In this document: positions 49,932 through 57,678 of the stretch, piece after piece
Layout: every line of letters starts with the position of its first letter
How positions within the stretch are numbered: position 1 is the stretch's first letter
Origin: an uncultured Bacteroidales bacterium
Lineage (GTDB): Bacteria; Bacteroidota; Bacteroidia; Bacteroidales; F082
DNA length: 64,000 nucleotides
Direction of reading: 5' to 3'
Assembly (NCBI GenBank): GCA_905234765.1
Contig: CAJOIF010000013.1
Location: forward strand, 1-64,000
Translations under genes and position numbers: made by a program
Notes under the pieces: generated by a model
Databases searched by the model: none
Seen by the model: only the letters and a program-made list of their open reading frames with translations
Told to the model about the DNA's origin: nothing

Positions 49932-52553
49932 TTATTGCTTCACAAATCTCAAGGCATGTTTCCCGTCAATTTGGATGAGGTAAAGTCCGGCAGGCAGGCC
50001 TTCAACCGAAATCTCGTTTCCGCCAAACCATTCTCTCTTGACGCAAGTGCCAAAAACGTTGTAGATGCTGATTTCACAGCCTGCATCGATCCCTTTAAGA
50101 TGGAGCGTTCCGTCGGTGGGATTGGGATAGAGGATGATGGCGTCATCACCGTTTTCTGCAACGTCGGCGCTGTCGAAGAAGGCGGAGAGGGTCAGGTTTT
50201 GTGTGACGAGGATGTGCCGAGGATTGTCGGTGTTGCCATCGCCCCATTTGACGAAGTGGTAACCGTCGTATGGGATGGCTGCCAGGGTGGCGGTGCTATT
50301 TGCCAAGTAAGTGCCTGCACCCAAGATGTAGCCTTGTTCTTCGAGATATTGTACGTTGATGTAATAGGATAGTACGGGTTCGTTGCTGAAATTGGCGATG
50401 AAGGTGGAGTCACGGACTACGATGATTTGGCGCGGATTGTCCATGTTCCCGTCTTGCCAACCGGCGAAATAATAGTTATCGTGGGGAAGTGCCTCGATGA
50501 CAATGGTGGAACCTTCGGGGAAGACGCCTCCTCCAGAAACATCGCCCCAGTTGGGATTGTCGCTCCTGACGGTGATGATATGACTATGTTGCCGCTCGAA
50601 GAGTGCGGTGTAGGTGGCGTTTTGTGTGACAACGATGCTGCGTGGATTGTTGGTGTTTCCGTCGCTCCATCCCATGAAGAAAGCACCGGCAACGGGAGTT
50701 GCGCTAATTTGAACCGTGGAGCCTTGGACATAGGTGCCTGAACCAGTGACCGTGCCCAAAGTTGGGTCGTTGGCCATCACCGTAATGGTGTATAGTTGTG
50801 ATCCGACAAGGTGGAACAAAGCAGTGTAGGTGATGTTGCCGGTCACAGTGACATTGCGCGGGTTGGTTACGATGCCGTCGTGCCAGCAGATGAACATGTA
50901 GTTTTCGCTGGCGGTAGCCGTCAAGGTGGCGGTGCTGCCATAGTCGTATGTGCCGGCTCCGGTCACGGTGCCACCTTCAACAGGATCGCTTGCTGTGGAG
51001 ATTTCGTATTGTAAAGGCGTGAAGACGGCGGTGTAGGTGGCGTCGCCTTCAACGAGGATCGAGCGGGGATTGGTGAGGTCGCCATCGCTCCATTGGCTAA
51101 ACGCATACCCTGTATTGTTGTGGGCGGTCAGGTGGATGGTAGCGCCGTAGTCGTAGGTTCCGCCACCATTGATGGTTCCGGCACCTTCGGGGATGACTTC
51201 TGTGTTGATGAGGCATTGCTGGATGCCAAAATGAGCCGTGTAGGTCTGGTTCTCCGTGACGATGACGGTGCGCGGATTATCATTGTTGCCGTCGGTCCAG
51301 TTGACGAACTCAAAGCCCAAGTTGGAGGTGGCTGCAATTTCGATAGTGTCTCCATAATAAAAGGTGCCGCCACCACTGACATTGCCCCATTCAAGGTTGT
51401 CACTTTCTACGGTGATGGTGTATTGAATTCTGCCAAATGAGGCGACAAAGGTGCTGTCTTGGGTGACGACAATGTTGCGCGGGTTGTCCGTGATGCTGTC
51501 GTTCCACATCAGGAACTCATAGCCTGCGTTGGGGATGGCTTCAATTTGGATGGTGTCGCCTTCGGGATAAGTGCCGCCCCCGCTGACCGAGCCCCATTCG
51601 GGATTGGCACTTTCTACGGTGATGGTATATGTCGGTTGGGGAGGGGCAGGTTTCACGACAAGGTCAGAGATGATGCACCACTCTGCAGGCTGATACAGGA
51701 CTTCGCCATCTTTGTAAACCGTTTCTGCATCTGTATAATACACTCCACTTTCGTTGACGACCAAGTTGCTGATTCCGGAAAGCTCAGGCAGGGAATAAAG
51801 CACCTCGCCGTCTTGCCATATACGGACAACGGTATCTGTCAAGGAAATTCCTGTCCAATAAAGGCTGCCTTCAAATGCGGCGATGCACACGAAGTTGGCG
51901 TTTTCCATTTGGTGGATGATGGAGTCGTTTTGCCAGATGACACCGTAAGAAAGGGTGTCATTTACAACCTTGAATCCTGCGGCATAGAGGTTATCGCCGT
52001 CGAAGCAGATGCTTTGGACACTTGAAACGGTATCTTCCAGCCAAAGGAGCGAGTCGTTTTGCCAAACGCTGGCATACGTAAGGTATTCGCCAGAAAGGTA
52101 GATGGCACCGCCTGCGTAAATGTCGCCCGTCGTTGTGTCAACGGCTAAATCATGAATGTGGCAGTCGTCCTCTCCGTGGCCGTAGGAATAAAGGAGCTCG
52201 CCGTTTTGCCATACGTTGTTGCCCCCAGCCACTGTCCAATTGTTGCCGTTGAGGGAGATGTGGTCGAAATAGGTGTTGGTGTCGGCAATGAATATGCACG
52301 AGTCGTTCATCCAAACGCGACCGCGATTATCTGAGCTATTGTAGGCATATCCGGCTCCGTAAACCGTCCCGTCTTCCGACACTTGGATGCCTTTCAACTG
52401 AATATCGATGCTGTCGGTGATGCTATATAACAGCGTGTTGTTTTTCAATACTTTGCCCGTAGTAAAGTGGTTGCCTGAGACATAAACGTCTTGGGCTTGA
52501 GCAAAGCCCATGGTCATCATGAATGCGGTTATGAGTAATGCTATTTTCTTCAT
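49932..52553 (-). CDS. T9SS-secreted protein with propeller-like start and seven InlB-like beta repeats
   Basis: This 873-residue protein has a signal peptide (ends GFAQAQ). A repetitive N-terminal part (residues 20-300) has motifs such as VWQNDSLLW, GDIYAGGAIY and DNLYAAGF, like a beta-propeller. Seven tandem beta repeats of about 70 residues follow, each with GGGTYxxG and a W-x-DG-x-x-x-NPR-x-x-x-V pattern. A T9SS sorting domain ends it (LYPNPTDGTLHLKG ... GLYLIQIDGKHALRFVKQ). It is likely surface-attached. The partner is unknown. The promoter box is at 52575-52582. Confidence 0.87.
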   Translation of the reverse strand: MKKIALLITAFMMTMGFAQAQDVYVSGNHFTTGKVLKNNTLLYSITDSIDIQLKGIQVSEDGTVYGAGYAYNSSDNRGRVWMNDSCIFIADTNTYFDHISLNGNNWTVAGGNNVWQNGELLYSYGHGEDDCHIHDLAVDTTTGDIYAGGAIYLSGEYLTYASVWQNDSLLWLEDTVSSVQSICFDGDNLYAAGFKVVNDTLSYGVIWQNDSIIHQMENANFVCIAAFEGSLYWTGISLTDTVVRIWQDGEVLYSLPELSGISNLVVNESGVYYTDAETVYKDGEVLYQPAEWCIISDLVVKPAPPQPTYTITVESANPEWGSVSGGGTYPEGDTIQIEAIPNAGYEFLMWNDSITDNPRNIVVTQDSTFVASFGRIQYTITVESDNLEWGNVSGGGTFYYGDTIEIAATSNLGFEFVNWTDGNNDNPRTVIVTENQTYTAHFGIQQCLINTEVIPEGAGTINGGGTYDYGATIHLTAHNNTGYAFSQWSDGDLTNPRSILVEGDATYTAVFTPLQYEISTASDPVEGGTVTGAGTYDYGSTATLTATASENYMFICWHDGIVTNPRNVTVTGNITYTALFHLVGSQLYTITVMANDPTLGTVTGSGTYVQGSTVQISATPVAGAFFMGWSDGNTNNPRSIVVTQNATYTALFERQHSHIITVRSDNPNWGDVSGGGVFPEGSTIVIEALPHDNYYFAGWQDGNMDNPRQIIVVRDSTFIANFSNEPVLSYYINVQYLEEQGYILGAGTYLANSTATLAAIPYDGYHFVKWGDGNTDNPRHILVTQNLTLSAFFDSADVAENGDDAIILYPNPTDGTLHLKGIDAGCEISIYNVFGTCVKREWFGGNEISVEGLPAGLYLIQIDGKHALRFVKQ

Positions 52554-52574
52554 TGGATGAAATGTTTATCGGTG

Positions 52575-52582
52575 CAAAAATA
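52575..52582 (-). promoter_or_regulatory. Putative -7 box for the seven-repeat T9SS gene
   Basis: Minus-strand TATTTTTG, 21 nt before the ATG at 52553; divergent from the riboswitch promoter. Confidence 0.5.
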
Positions 52583-52626
52583 GAAACTTTTTCTCGTATT
52601 TCGACAAGGGGAATAATAAAAAGATG

Positions 52627-52634
52627 TATCTTTG
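52627..52634 (+). promoter_or_regulatory. Putative -7 box for the cobalamin-riboswitch operon
   Basis: TATCTTTG ends about 10 nt before the first conserved riboswitch element, so the leader RNA begins with the riboswitch. Confidence 0.6.
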
Positions 52635-52643
52635 CCGCCGATA

Positions 52644-52796
52644 AGCGGTGCCGCGAGGCTCAATAGGGAATCGGGTGCAAATCCCGGACAGTTCCCGCTG
52701 CTGTAAGCTCTTCGTGCTGGCCATCATGCCACTGAAAAACCCAAACTTTTCGGGAAGGCGGCCAGACAAAGGGAGTGAGTCAGAAGACCTGCCGCC
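52644..52796 (+). promoter_or_regulatory. Cobalamin (B12) riboswitch
   Basis: Conserved elements come in order: GGTGCC, AATAGGGAA, GGTGCAAATCC, the ACAGTTCCCGCTGCTGTAA segment, GCCACTG, then GGGAAGGCGGCC and the terminal GAGTCAGAAGACCTGCC. The order and spacing are those of the B12 element. This class lowers gene expression when adenosylcobalamin or related corrinoids bind, by masking the start or forming a terminator. About 120 nt separates the aptamer from the first ATG (52918), enough for an expression platform; no clear T-run terminator is visible in it. This explains the long gene-free stretch 52554-52917. Confidence 0.95.
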
Positions 52797-52917
52797 TGTC
52801 GTGAAAAGAAGCTTTCGGGACAAGAGCTGGCTTTCCTTCTCGAGTAAGGTTTACCCTCATTTTCCGTGAGCGTATTATCGTAATGGATTGAACGTTAAAC
52901 CTTTAAATTATACTATT

Positions 52918-54114
52918 ATGCGTAAAAACTTTACATTGTTGTTCCTTTTGGGAATCTTTGGTCTGTTTACGACCAACCTGTTTGCACAACAGGATGCTAC
53001 TATTGACCCTGCCGACATCCGCTACTGGATTGGTGAGGGTGAGAACGAAGTGGTCTTCATCGTCAACTGGGCTGAGCCTGATACCGCTTTGGCATGGGGT
53101 TACCGCTTTGCTGGCGAAAGTGTTACGATCAAAAACGTCATGGATGGCATCGCCGCAGTGGATTACCGCTTTAGTTATGACAGCCCCAATGGCAGTTGGC
53201 TTAATGACATTTTCTTCAACGACGGCATCCTCGATTTGAGTCTTGTAGAACAAGGCTGGATTTCGTATTTGGTAAACGGCGATTCGTTCTGGGATACTTT
53301 TGACGAAAAGACCCTTGTGAATGGCGACTATGTGAAATGGGGTGATACCCATTGCGGCATCATGATTGACCCTGAGAACTGGATTTATGTCTGGGAAAAG
53401 GAAGTCGCCGCCGTGTATCCTATAGGCGAAGAAGCCATGATTGATTTTTCAGAAATCCTTTACTGGGTTGGCGAAGGCGAGAACGAGGTGGTGCTCGCTG
53501 TCAACTGGAACGAACCTAACAAGTGCCTCGCTTGGGGCTACCGTTTCAGTGGTAATCAGGTGATCCTTAAGGAAGTGATGGACGACATCGCTGCTGCCGA
53601 TGCTCGTTTCAGCTATGTACAAGGCGCTTGGGGTGTCGATGACATCACTTTCAATGAAGGTGACCTGCACCTCGCTTTGGCTGGCCAATGGTGGCTCTAC
53701 AATGTGAATGGCATGTCGGGCTGGAACGGTTATGATGCCGAGCCCCTCGTCAATGGCGATTTCGTCAAGTGGGGCGACGAGTCATGTGCTACGGAGATTG
53801 CCGAGTGGACTTATGTCTGGACACAGACCGTGGAACCCGTCAGCGCGTATGACGCTGTCAACGAAAACGCCGTTGCTTCCTTGTCCGTTTATCCCAATCC
53901 TGCCGTCAGCGAGACCTTCGTGACCATTGAAAACGCTGGTTTGAACGAGGTGTCGGTCTATGATATCCAAGGTCGTCTCGTGAGCAAGCAAAGTGTTATC
54001 GCCAATGAGAGTGAAAAAGTGCGCATCAGCACCGAAACACTCAACGCGGGCGTGTATTTCGTCACTGTGAGCAACGACAGTGCTGTGCGTAATGCCAAAC
54101 TTGTGGTGAAATGA
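52918..54114 (+). CDS. T9SS-secreted protein with duplicated domain, B12-regulated
   Basis: This 398-residue protein has a signal peptide (ends NLFAQQ). Two tandem copies of a domain of about 140 residues start DIRYWIGEGENEVVFIVNWA (residues 32-170) and EILYWVGEGENEVVLAVNWN (residues 177-310). Each copy ends with a W-x-x-Y-x-V-N-G-x(10)-L-V-N-G-D-x-V-K-W-G pattern, like the transcobalamin-like C-terminal (DUF4430) domain. A T9SS sorting domain follows (VYPNPAVSETFV ... KLVVK). It is the first gene after the riboswitch, so a cell-surface corrinoid-binding role is likely by context. The domain identity is my inference. It overlaps the next gene by 4 nt. Confidence 0.82.
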   Translation: MRKNFTLLFLLGIFGLFTTNLFAQQDATIDPADIRYWIGEGENEVVFIVNWAEPDTALAWGYRFAGESVTIKNVMDGIAAVDYRFSYDSPNGSWLNDIFFNDGILDLSLVEQGWISYLVNGDSFWDTFDEKTLVNGDYVKWGDTHCGIMIDPENWIYVWEKEVAAVYPIGEEAMIDFSEILYWVGEGENEVVLAVNWNEPNKCLAWGYRFSGNQVILKEVMDDIAAADARFSYVQGAWGVDDITFNEGDLHLALAGQWWLYNVNGMSGWNGYDAEPLVNGDFVKWGDESCATEIAEWTYVWTQTVEPVSAYDAVNENAVASLSVYPNPAVSETFVTIENAGLNEVSVYDIQGRLVSKQSVIANESEKVRISTETLNAGVYFVTVSNDSAVRNAKLVVK

Positions 54115-55097
54115 TAAAAAGGATTTCTTTCCTGGTTATGGCTTTGGTGCCAGTGTCTTTGTGGGCGCAGTTTGCGCCTGCACAAGATCAGCCTGGCACC
54201 ACAGCCATGCATGCCGACTCATCGGCTTTCGTGGCTTGGGCTACGGACTGCGAGGTTGAGCCAGGACCGATGAACATCACCAATCCAAGTGCTGGTATGG
54301 CTGGTTCTGGTTGGCCTGCTTCAAATGTCATAGGCGCTCCTGAAGGTACTTACGGCGTGGCTTGTCTTGGTGACGGCGGCATGGCCACTGTGACATTCAG
54401 TTCGCCTATTTGCAATGAAGAGGGACCGGATTTTGCTGTGTTTGAGAATGGTTTCGCCAACGCACAGAATCCAAGTCTTTGGTTTCTTGAACTGGGTTTT
54501 GTGGAAGTCAGCTCAGATGGCGTGAACTTCTTTCGTTTTCCAGCCTACAGCAATACTCAGACGTTGACGCAGATTGGAGGTATGGGCTGTATCGACCCCT
54601 CACAAATCCATAATTTGGCGAGCAAATACGGCGCAATGTACGGCACGCCATTTGATTTGGACGAGGTTCCAGACGATCCTCTTCTCGACAAGAATAGTAT
54701 CACACATGTCCGTATCATTGACGTGATTGGCAACATTGATCCTGAATACGCCACCTACGATTGTCAGGGTAATCCTGTCAACGATCCGTGGCCGACACCC
54801 TTTGCTTCATGCGGAATGGATCTCGATGCCGTCGGCGTGATTCATGATCTGGCACATTATGACCTTGTTCCAGAGAGCGAAATATCAGTGGCAACCGTTT
54901 ATCCCAATCCCGTTAAGGACAGGCTTTCTATCAAGGCCGAAAAGCTGAACGAGGTGGCTGTCTTCAATATGACAGGAGCCCTTGTGCTTTCCACTAGGGA
55001 GTCTGAAATCGACATGACTGACCTGACTGAAGGCGTGTATCTTGTCCGCATCGTCTGTGAAAATGGAATCGTCACGAAAAGAGTTGTTAAACAATAA
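54111..55097 (+). CDS. T9SS-secreted cell-surface protein, B12-regulated
   Basis: This 328-residue protein has a signal peptide ending in SLWAQ. The main domain contains SNVIGAPEGTYGVACLGDGG, a GPDFAVFENGF motif, FVEVSSDGVNFFRFPAYS, ITHVRIIDVIGN and DPWPTPFASCGMDLDAVGVI. I recognise it as a family of secreted proteins that often accompany corrinoid uptake genes, but its biochemical role is unknown. A T9SS sorting domain follows (VYPNPVKDRLSIKAEK). It overlaps the previous gene (ATGA). The riboswitch upstream is shared. Confidence 0.82.
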   Translation: MIKRISFLVMALVPVSLWAQFAPAQDQPGTTAMHADSSAFVAWATDCEVEPGPMNITNPSAGMAGSGWPASNVIGAPEGTYGVACLGDGGMATVTFSSPICNEEGPDFAVFENGFANAQNPSLWFLELGFVEVSSDGVNFFRFPAYSNTQTLTQIGGMGCIDPSQIHNLASKYGAMYGTPFDLDEVPDDPLLDKNSITHVRIIDVIGNIDPEYATYDCQGNPVNDPWPTPFASCGMDLDAVGVIHDLAHYDLVPESEISVATVYPNPVKDRLSIKAEKLNEVAVFNMTGALVLSTRESEIDMTDLTEGVYLVRIVCENGIVTKRVVKQ

Positions 55098-55108
55098 ATT
55101 AGTTGAAG

Positions 55109-56203
55109 ATGAAAAGAAATCTTTTGTTTCTGTTGGCTTTGGCGGGCATGATGCTGTTTTCATGCAACAAGAATGACGAGCCTACCAAGCCTGATACTCC
55201 TGTTATCCCAGTAAACCCAGATACGACAGAAGTCCAGCATCATACTGGTGTTTATGTGTTGAACGAAGGCACTTTCACCTACGCCAATGCTTCTTTGTCT
55301 TACTACGATGCGGAAAGTGATAGCATTTACAATAACTTGTTTTACAGGGCAAACGGCATTCCGCTTGGCGATGTGGCCCAAAGTCTCGCATTGTTGGGCA
55401 ACGATCTGTTTATCGTGGTGAACAACAGCAATAATATTTATAAGGTGAATGCCTCCACGATTGAATACAAAGCAGCTCTTGGCGACTTTTATTCGCCTCG
55501 TGAGATGTTTATTGTGTCGCCCGACAAAGCCTATGTCAGCGATATTATTGGCACCTGTCTTTGGATTGTCAATCCGAAGGATATGACCCATATTGGAAGC
55601 ATTGAGATGGGCAAGACCACCGAAAAGATGGTGAGAGTGGGTGACGAATTGTACGTCAGTAACTGGTCGTATTATTACATTGACTACAACTCGCATGATA
55701 GCTATACCACTGTGCAGGTGCTTGACCTCACCAATGATGCTATTTTGACAGAGGTAGAGGTAGGCAAGGAGCCCAATACGATGGCGGTCGACAAGAATGG
55801 CCATGTTTGGGTGCTTTGCGAAGGCCGATCATGGGATATGGACTATGGCGAGCAACCTTCGCTGTGGGAAATCGACCCGACTACGAAATCAGCCACGCGC
55901 CGTCTGCTGTTTGAGACAACCGCATCGTGCTTGCGGGCAAATGCCGATGGCAACTGTCTTTACATGATTGGTGACGGTGATGTGAGACGTTATGATGTCG
56001 ATGCCCAGGCTTTGACGGACTTCCGCATCGCTTCTGAAGGACGTTTGTTCTACAACCTCGCTGTTGATCCCGATTTGGGTATTTTTGTCACGGATGCAAA
56101 GAACTATGTGATGAATGGTTCTGTGTGCCGCTACTCCGAAGAAGGTGTGCTGCTGAGTACGGTGGATGCTGGCATCATTCCCAGTGCAATGTTGTTTAAA
56201 TAA
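55109..56203 (+). CDS. BtuG-like beta-propeller lipoprotein
   Basis: This 364-residue lipoprotein has a lipobox (MLFSC) and an acid/Pro/Thr-rich linker. A YncE/DUF5074-type propeller follows, with repeats such as GVYVLNEGTFTYANASLSYY, DVAQSLALLGNDLFIVVNN, TCLWIVNPKD, VGDELYVSNWS and MAVDKNGHVWVLCEG. In gut Bacteroides, BtuG is a surface lipoprotein that binds corrinoids very tightly with BtuB. Its place after a B12 riboswitch makes the same role likely. The start is the ATG at 55109, just after a near-start TTG. No btuB lies in the window. Confidence 0.85.
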   Translation: MKRNLLFLLALAGMMLFSCNKNDEPTKPDTPVIPVNPDTTEVQHHTGVYVLNEGTFTYANASLSYYDAESDSIYNNLFYRANGIPLGDVAQSLALLGNDLFIVVNNSNNIYKVNASTIEYKAALGDFYSPREMFIVSPDKAYVSDIIGTCLWIVNPKDMTHIGSIEMGKTTEKMVRVGDELYVSNWSYYYIDYNSHDSYTTVQVLDLTNDAILTEVEVGKEPNTMAVDKNGHVWVLCEGRSWDMDYGEQPSLWEIDPTTKSATRRLLFETTASCLRANADGNCLYMIGDGDVRRYDVDAQALTDFRIASEGRLFYNLAVDPDLGIFVTDAKNYVMNGSVCRYSEEGVLLSTVDAGIIPSAMLFK

Positions 56204-56219
56204 ATTGATATTCATTTTT

Positions 56220-56252
56220 GTGAGACCTCCTATTGGGGGTCTCACGCTTTTT
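56220..56252 (+). terminator. Possible intra-operon terminator/attenuator
   Basis: GTGAGACC/GGTCTCAC stem with a 10 nt loop, followed by GCTTTTTA, between the BtuG-like gene and the CWC gene. It could reduce expression of the last two genes. Confidence 0.6.
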
Positions 56253-56257
56253 ATGTT

Positions 56258-56422
56258 ATGAAGAAAACCTGTCCCCGTTGCGGAAAAGAGTTCGAATGCG
56301 TCCATTCCGTGGATTGCTGGTGCGTAAAGGTGAAGCTCACCGACGCCACCAAAGCCCATTTGAAGGCCAATTACACTGATTGCTTGTGCAAGGAGTGTCT
56401 TGAAAAACTGAACGAGCAATGA
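56258..56422 (+). CDS. Cysteine-rich CWC family small protein
   Basis: This 54-residue protein starts MKKTCPRCGKEFECVH, with eight cysteines in all, grouped as CPRC, CVHSVDCWC, CLCKEC. The pattern matches the CWC family, presumably a metal-binding zinc-ribbon-like fold. It is too short for a standard ORF cutoff, but its reality is supported by the position between BtuG- and BtuF-like genes and by a 4 nt ATGA overlap with the latter. Its function is unknown; copies near corrinoid uptake genes are familiar to me. Confidence 0.8.
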   Translation: MKKTCPRCGKEFECVHSVDCWCVKVKLTDATKAHLKANYTDCLCKECLEKLNEQ

Positions 56423-57543
56423 GAAAGCTTTGGTTTTTTTTGTTGGTGTTTGTCGTGGCCTGCGCGCCCAAAAGCCAACAGGTGAAGGAGAAAACGGAAG
56501 GCGAGAACCTCATGCGCCATGCCCGTAACATCTCGGTTTATGAAAAGAATTACGGCTACCTGTTGGATGTGGTTTGTCCATGGGACACGACCCTTTCTTT
56601 GGGAAGATTCGCTTTCGTGAAAGACACCGCCACGGTGACCGACCAAGGGTTGGCCGGCGTTATCCATGTGCCGGTGCGTTCCGTGATTTCGTTTTCGGCT
56701 ACGCAATGGTCTGTCTTTTTGAGACTTGGTGAAATCGACCGAGTGAAAGGCATCCTAGAGGGACGTTTTGTGAGTGATTCTACCATGCGTTCGCTTTTGG
56801 CGCAAGAAAAAGTCTACGACATCGGCACGGAGTCGGCTGCCGACATTGAGCGGATGATACAGCTGCAGCCCGATGCCTTGCTTTACTCGCCCTATTTTGA
56901 CGGTAACCAAGGCGGACTGAACGTCACTGGCGCAGTGCTGTTTCCTTTTGCGGATTATATGGAAAACACGCCTCTGGGTCGTGCCGAGTGGATTCGTGTC
57001 ATCGGTATGTTGGCGGGCTGCGAGGACAAGGCCGATGCTTGGTTTGATGACATCGAGGCGCGTTACAACGCCCTTTCGACGCTTTGTGCCGAGGTGGAAA
57101 CACGCCCGACGGTGTTTTCCGATTTGGCCTTCAACGGGCAGTGGTATGTGGCCGGCGGGAAGAGTTATATCGCCAAACTTTTTGCCGATGCGGGTGCCGA
57201 CTACATCTGGAAAGACAATCCGTCAACGGCTAGTGTGCCAATGGATGCCGAGACTATTTTAGCAAAAGCACAACATGCTGATTATTGGCGTGTTATCAAT
57301 TCCAATCCTTTCCCAATGACCTATGAGGCCTTGGCAAAGGAGAACCCTGTCTACCCACTTTTCGATGCCTATAAAAACCGAAAAATCATCGTTTGCGACA
57401 TCCTTCCGACCTGTTATTTTGAGACGTCGCAGTGCGAACCAGACCTCTTGCTGGCCGATTTCATCCACTTTTTTCACCCTGAAATGTTGACGGGCGAGTG
57501 GGCTGAATACCAACCGCATTACTACCATTTGATGGGAGAATAA
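56419..57543 (+). CDS. BtuF-like ABC transporter substrate-binding lipoprotein
   Basis: This 374-residue protein has a lipobox (VFVVAC). It has the two-lobed helical-backbone metal-receptor fold of BtuF/FhuD type, with VISFSATQWSVFLRLGEID, the long backbone helix near residues 190-215, and VFSDLAFNGQWYVAGGKSYI at the second lobe. It should deliver a corrinoid (or haem/siderophore) to an ABC permease. btuC and btuD are not in the window. It is co-translated with the CWC gene (4 nt overlap) and is the last gene of the riboswitch operon. Confidence 0.87.
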   Translation: MRKLWFFLLVFVVACAPKSQQVKEKTEGENLMRHARNISVYEKNYGYLLDVVCPWDTTLSLGRFAFVKDTATVTDQGLAGVIHVPVRSVISFSATQWSVFLRLGEIDRVKGILEGRFVSDSTMRSLLAQEKVYDIGTESAADIERMIQLQPDALLYSPYFDGNQGGLNVTGAVLFPFADYMENTPLGRAEWIRVIGMLAGCEDKADAWFDDIEARYNALSTLCAEVETRPTVFSDLAFNGQWYVAGGKSYIAKLFADAGADYIWKDNPSTASVPMDAETILAKAQHADYWRVINSNPFPMTYEALAKENPVYPLFDAYKNRKIIVCDILPTCYFETSQCEPDLLLADFIHFFHPEMLTGEWAEYQPHYYHLMGE

Positions 57544-57633
57544 GATACCTTGTCTTGGCCTTTGTTTTCGCCCCATTTTTTCAAAAAACCGCATAACTGA
57601 TGCTTTTTTTGAAAAAGTTATCGGAAAATTCCG

Positions 57634-57641
57634 TATTTTTG
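57634..57641 (+). promoter_or_regulatory. Putative -7 box for gyrA
   Basis: TATTTTTG, 37 nt before the gyrA ATG, with a T-rich TTTTTTTG upstream at 57604-57611. Confidence 0.55.
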
Positions 57642-57678
57642 CAAACTTATTGTAAAAAGCAAAATACATAATCCAAAC

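Noticed and set aside
52644..52917. Small protein-coding ORF in the riboswitch leader
   Set aside because: Conserved RNA elements explain the sequence; the ORFs there have no start context or homology.
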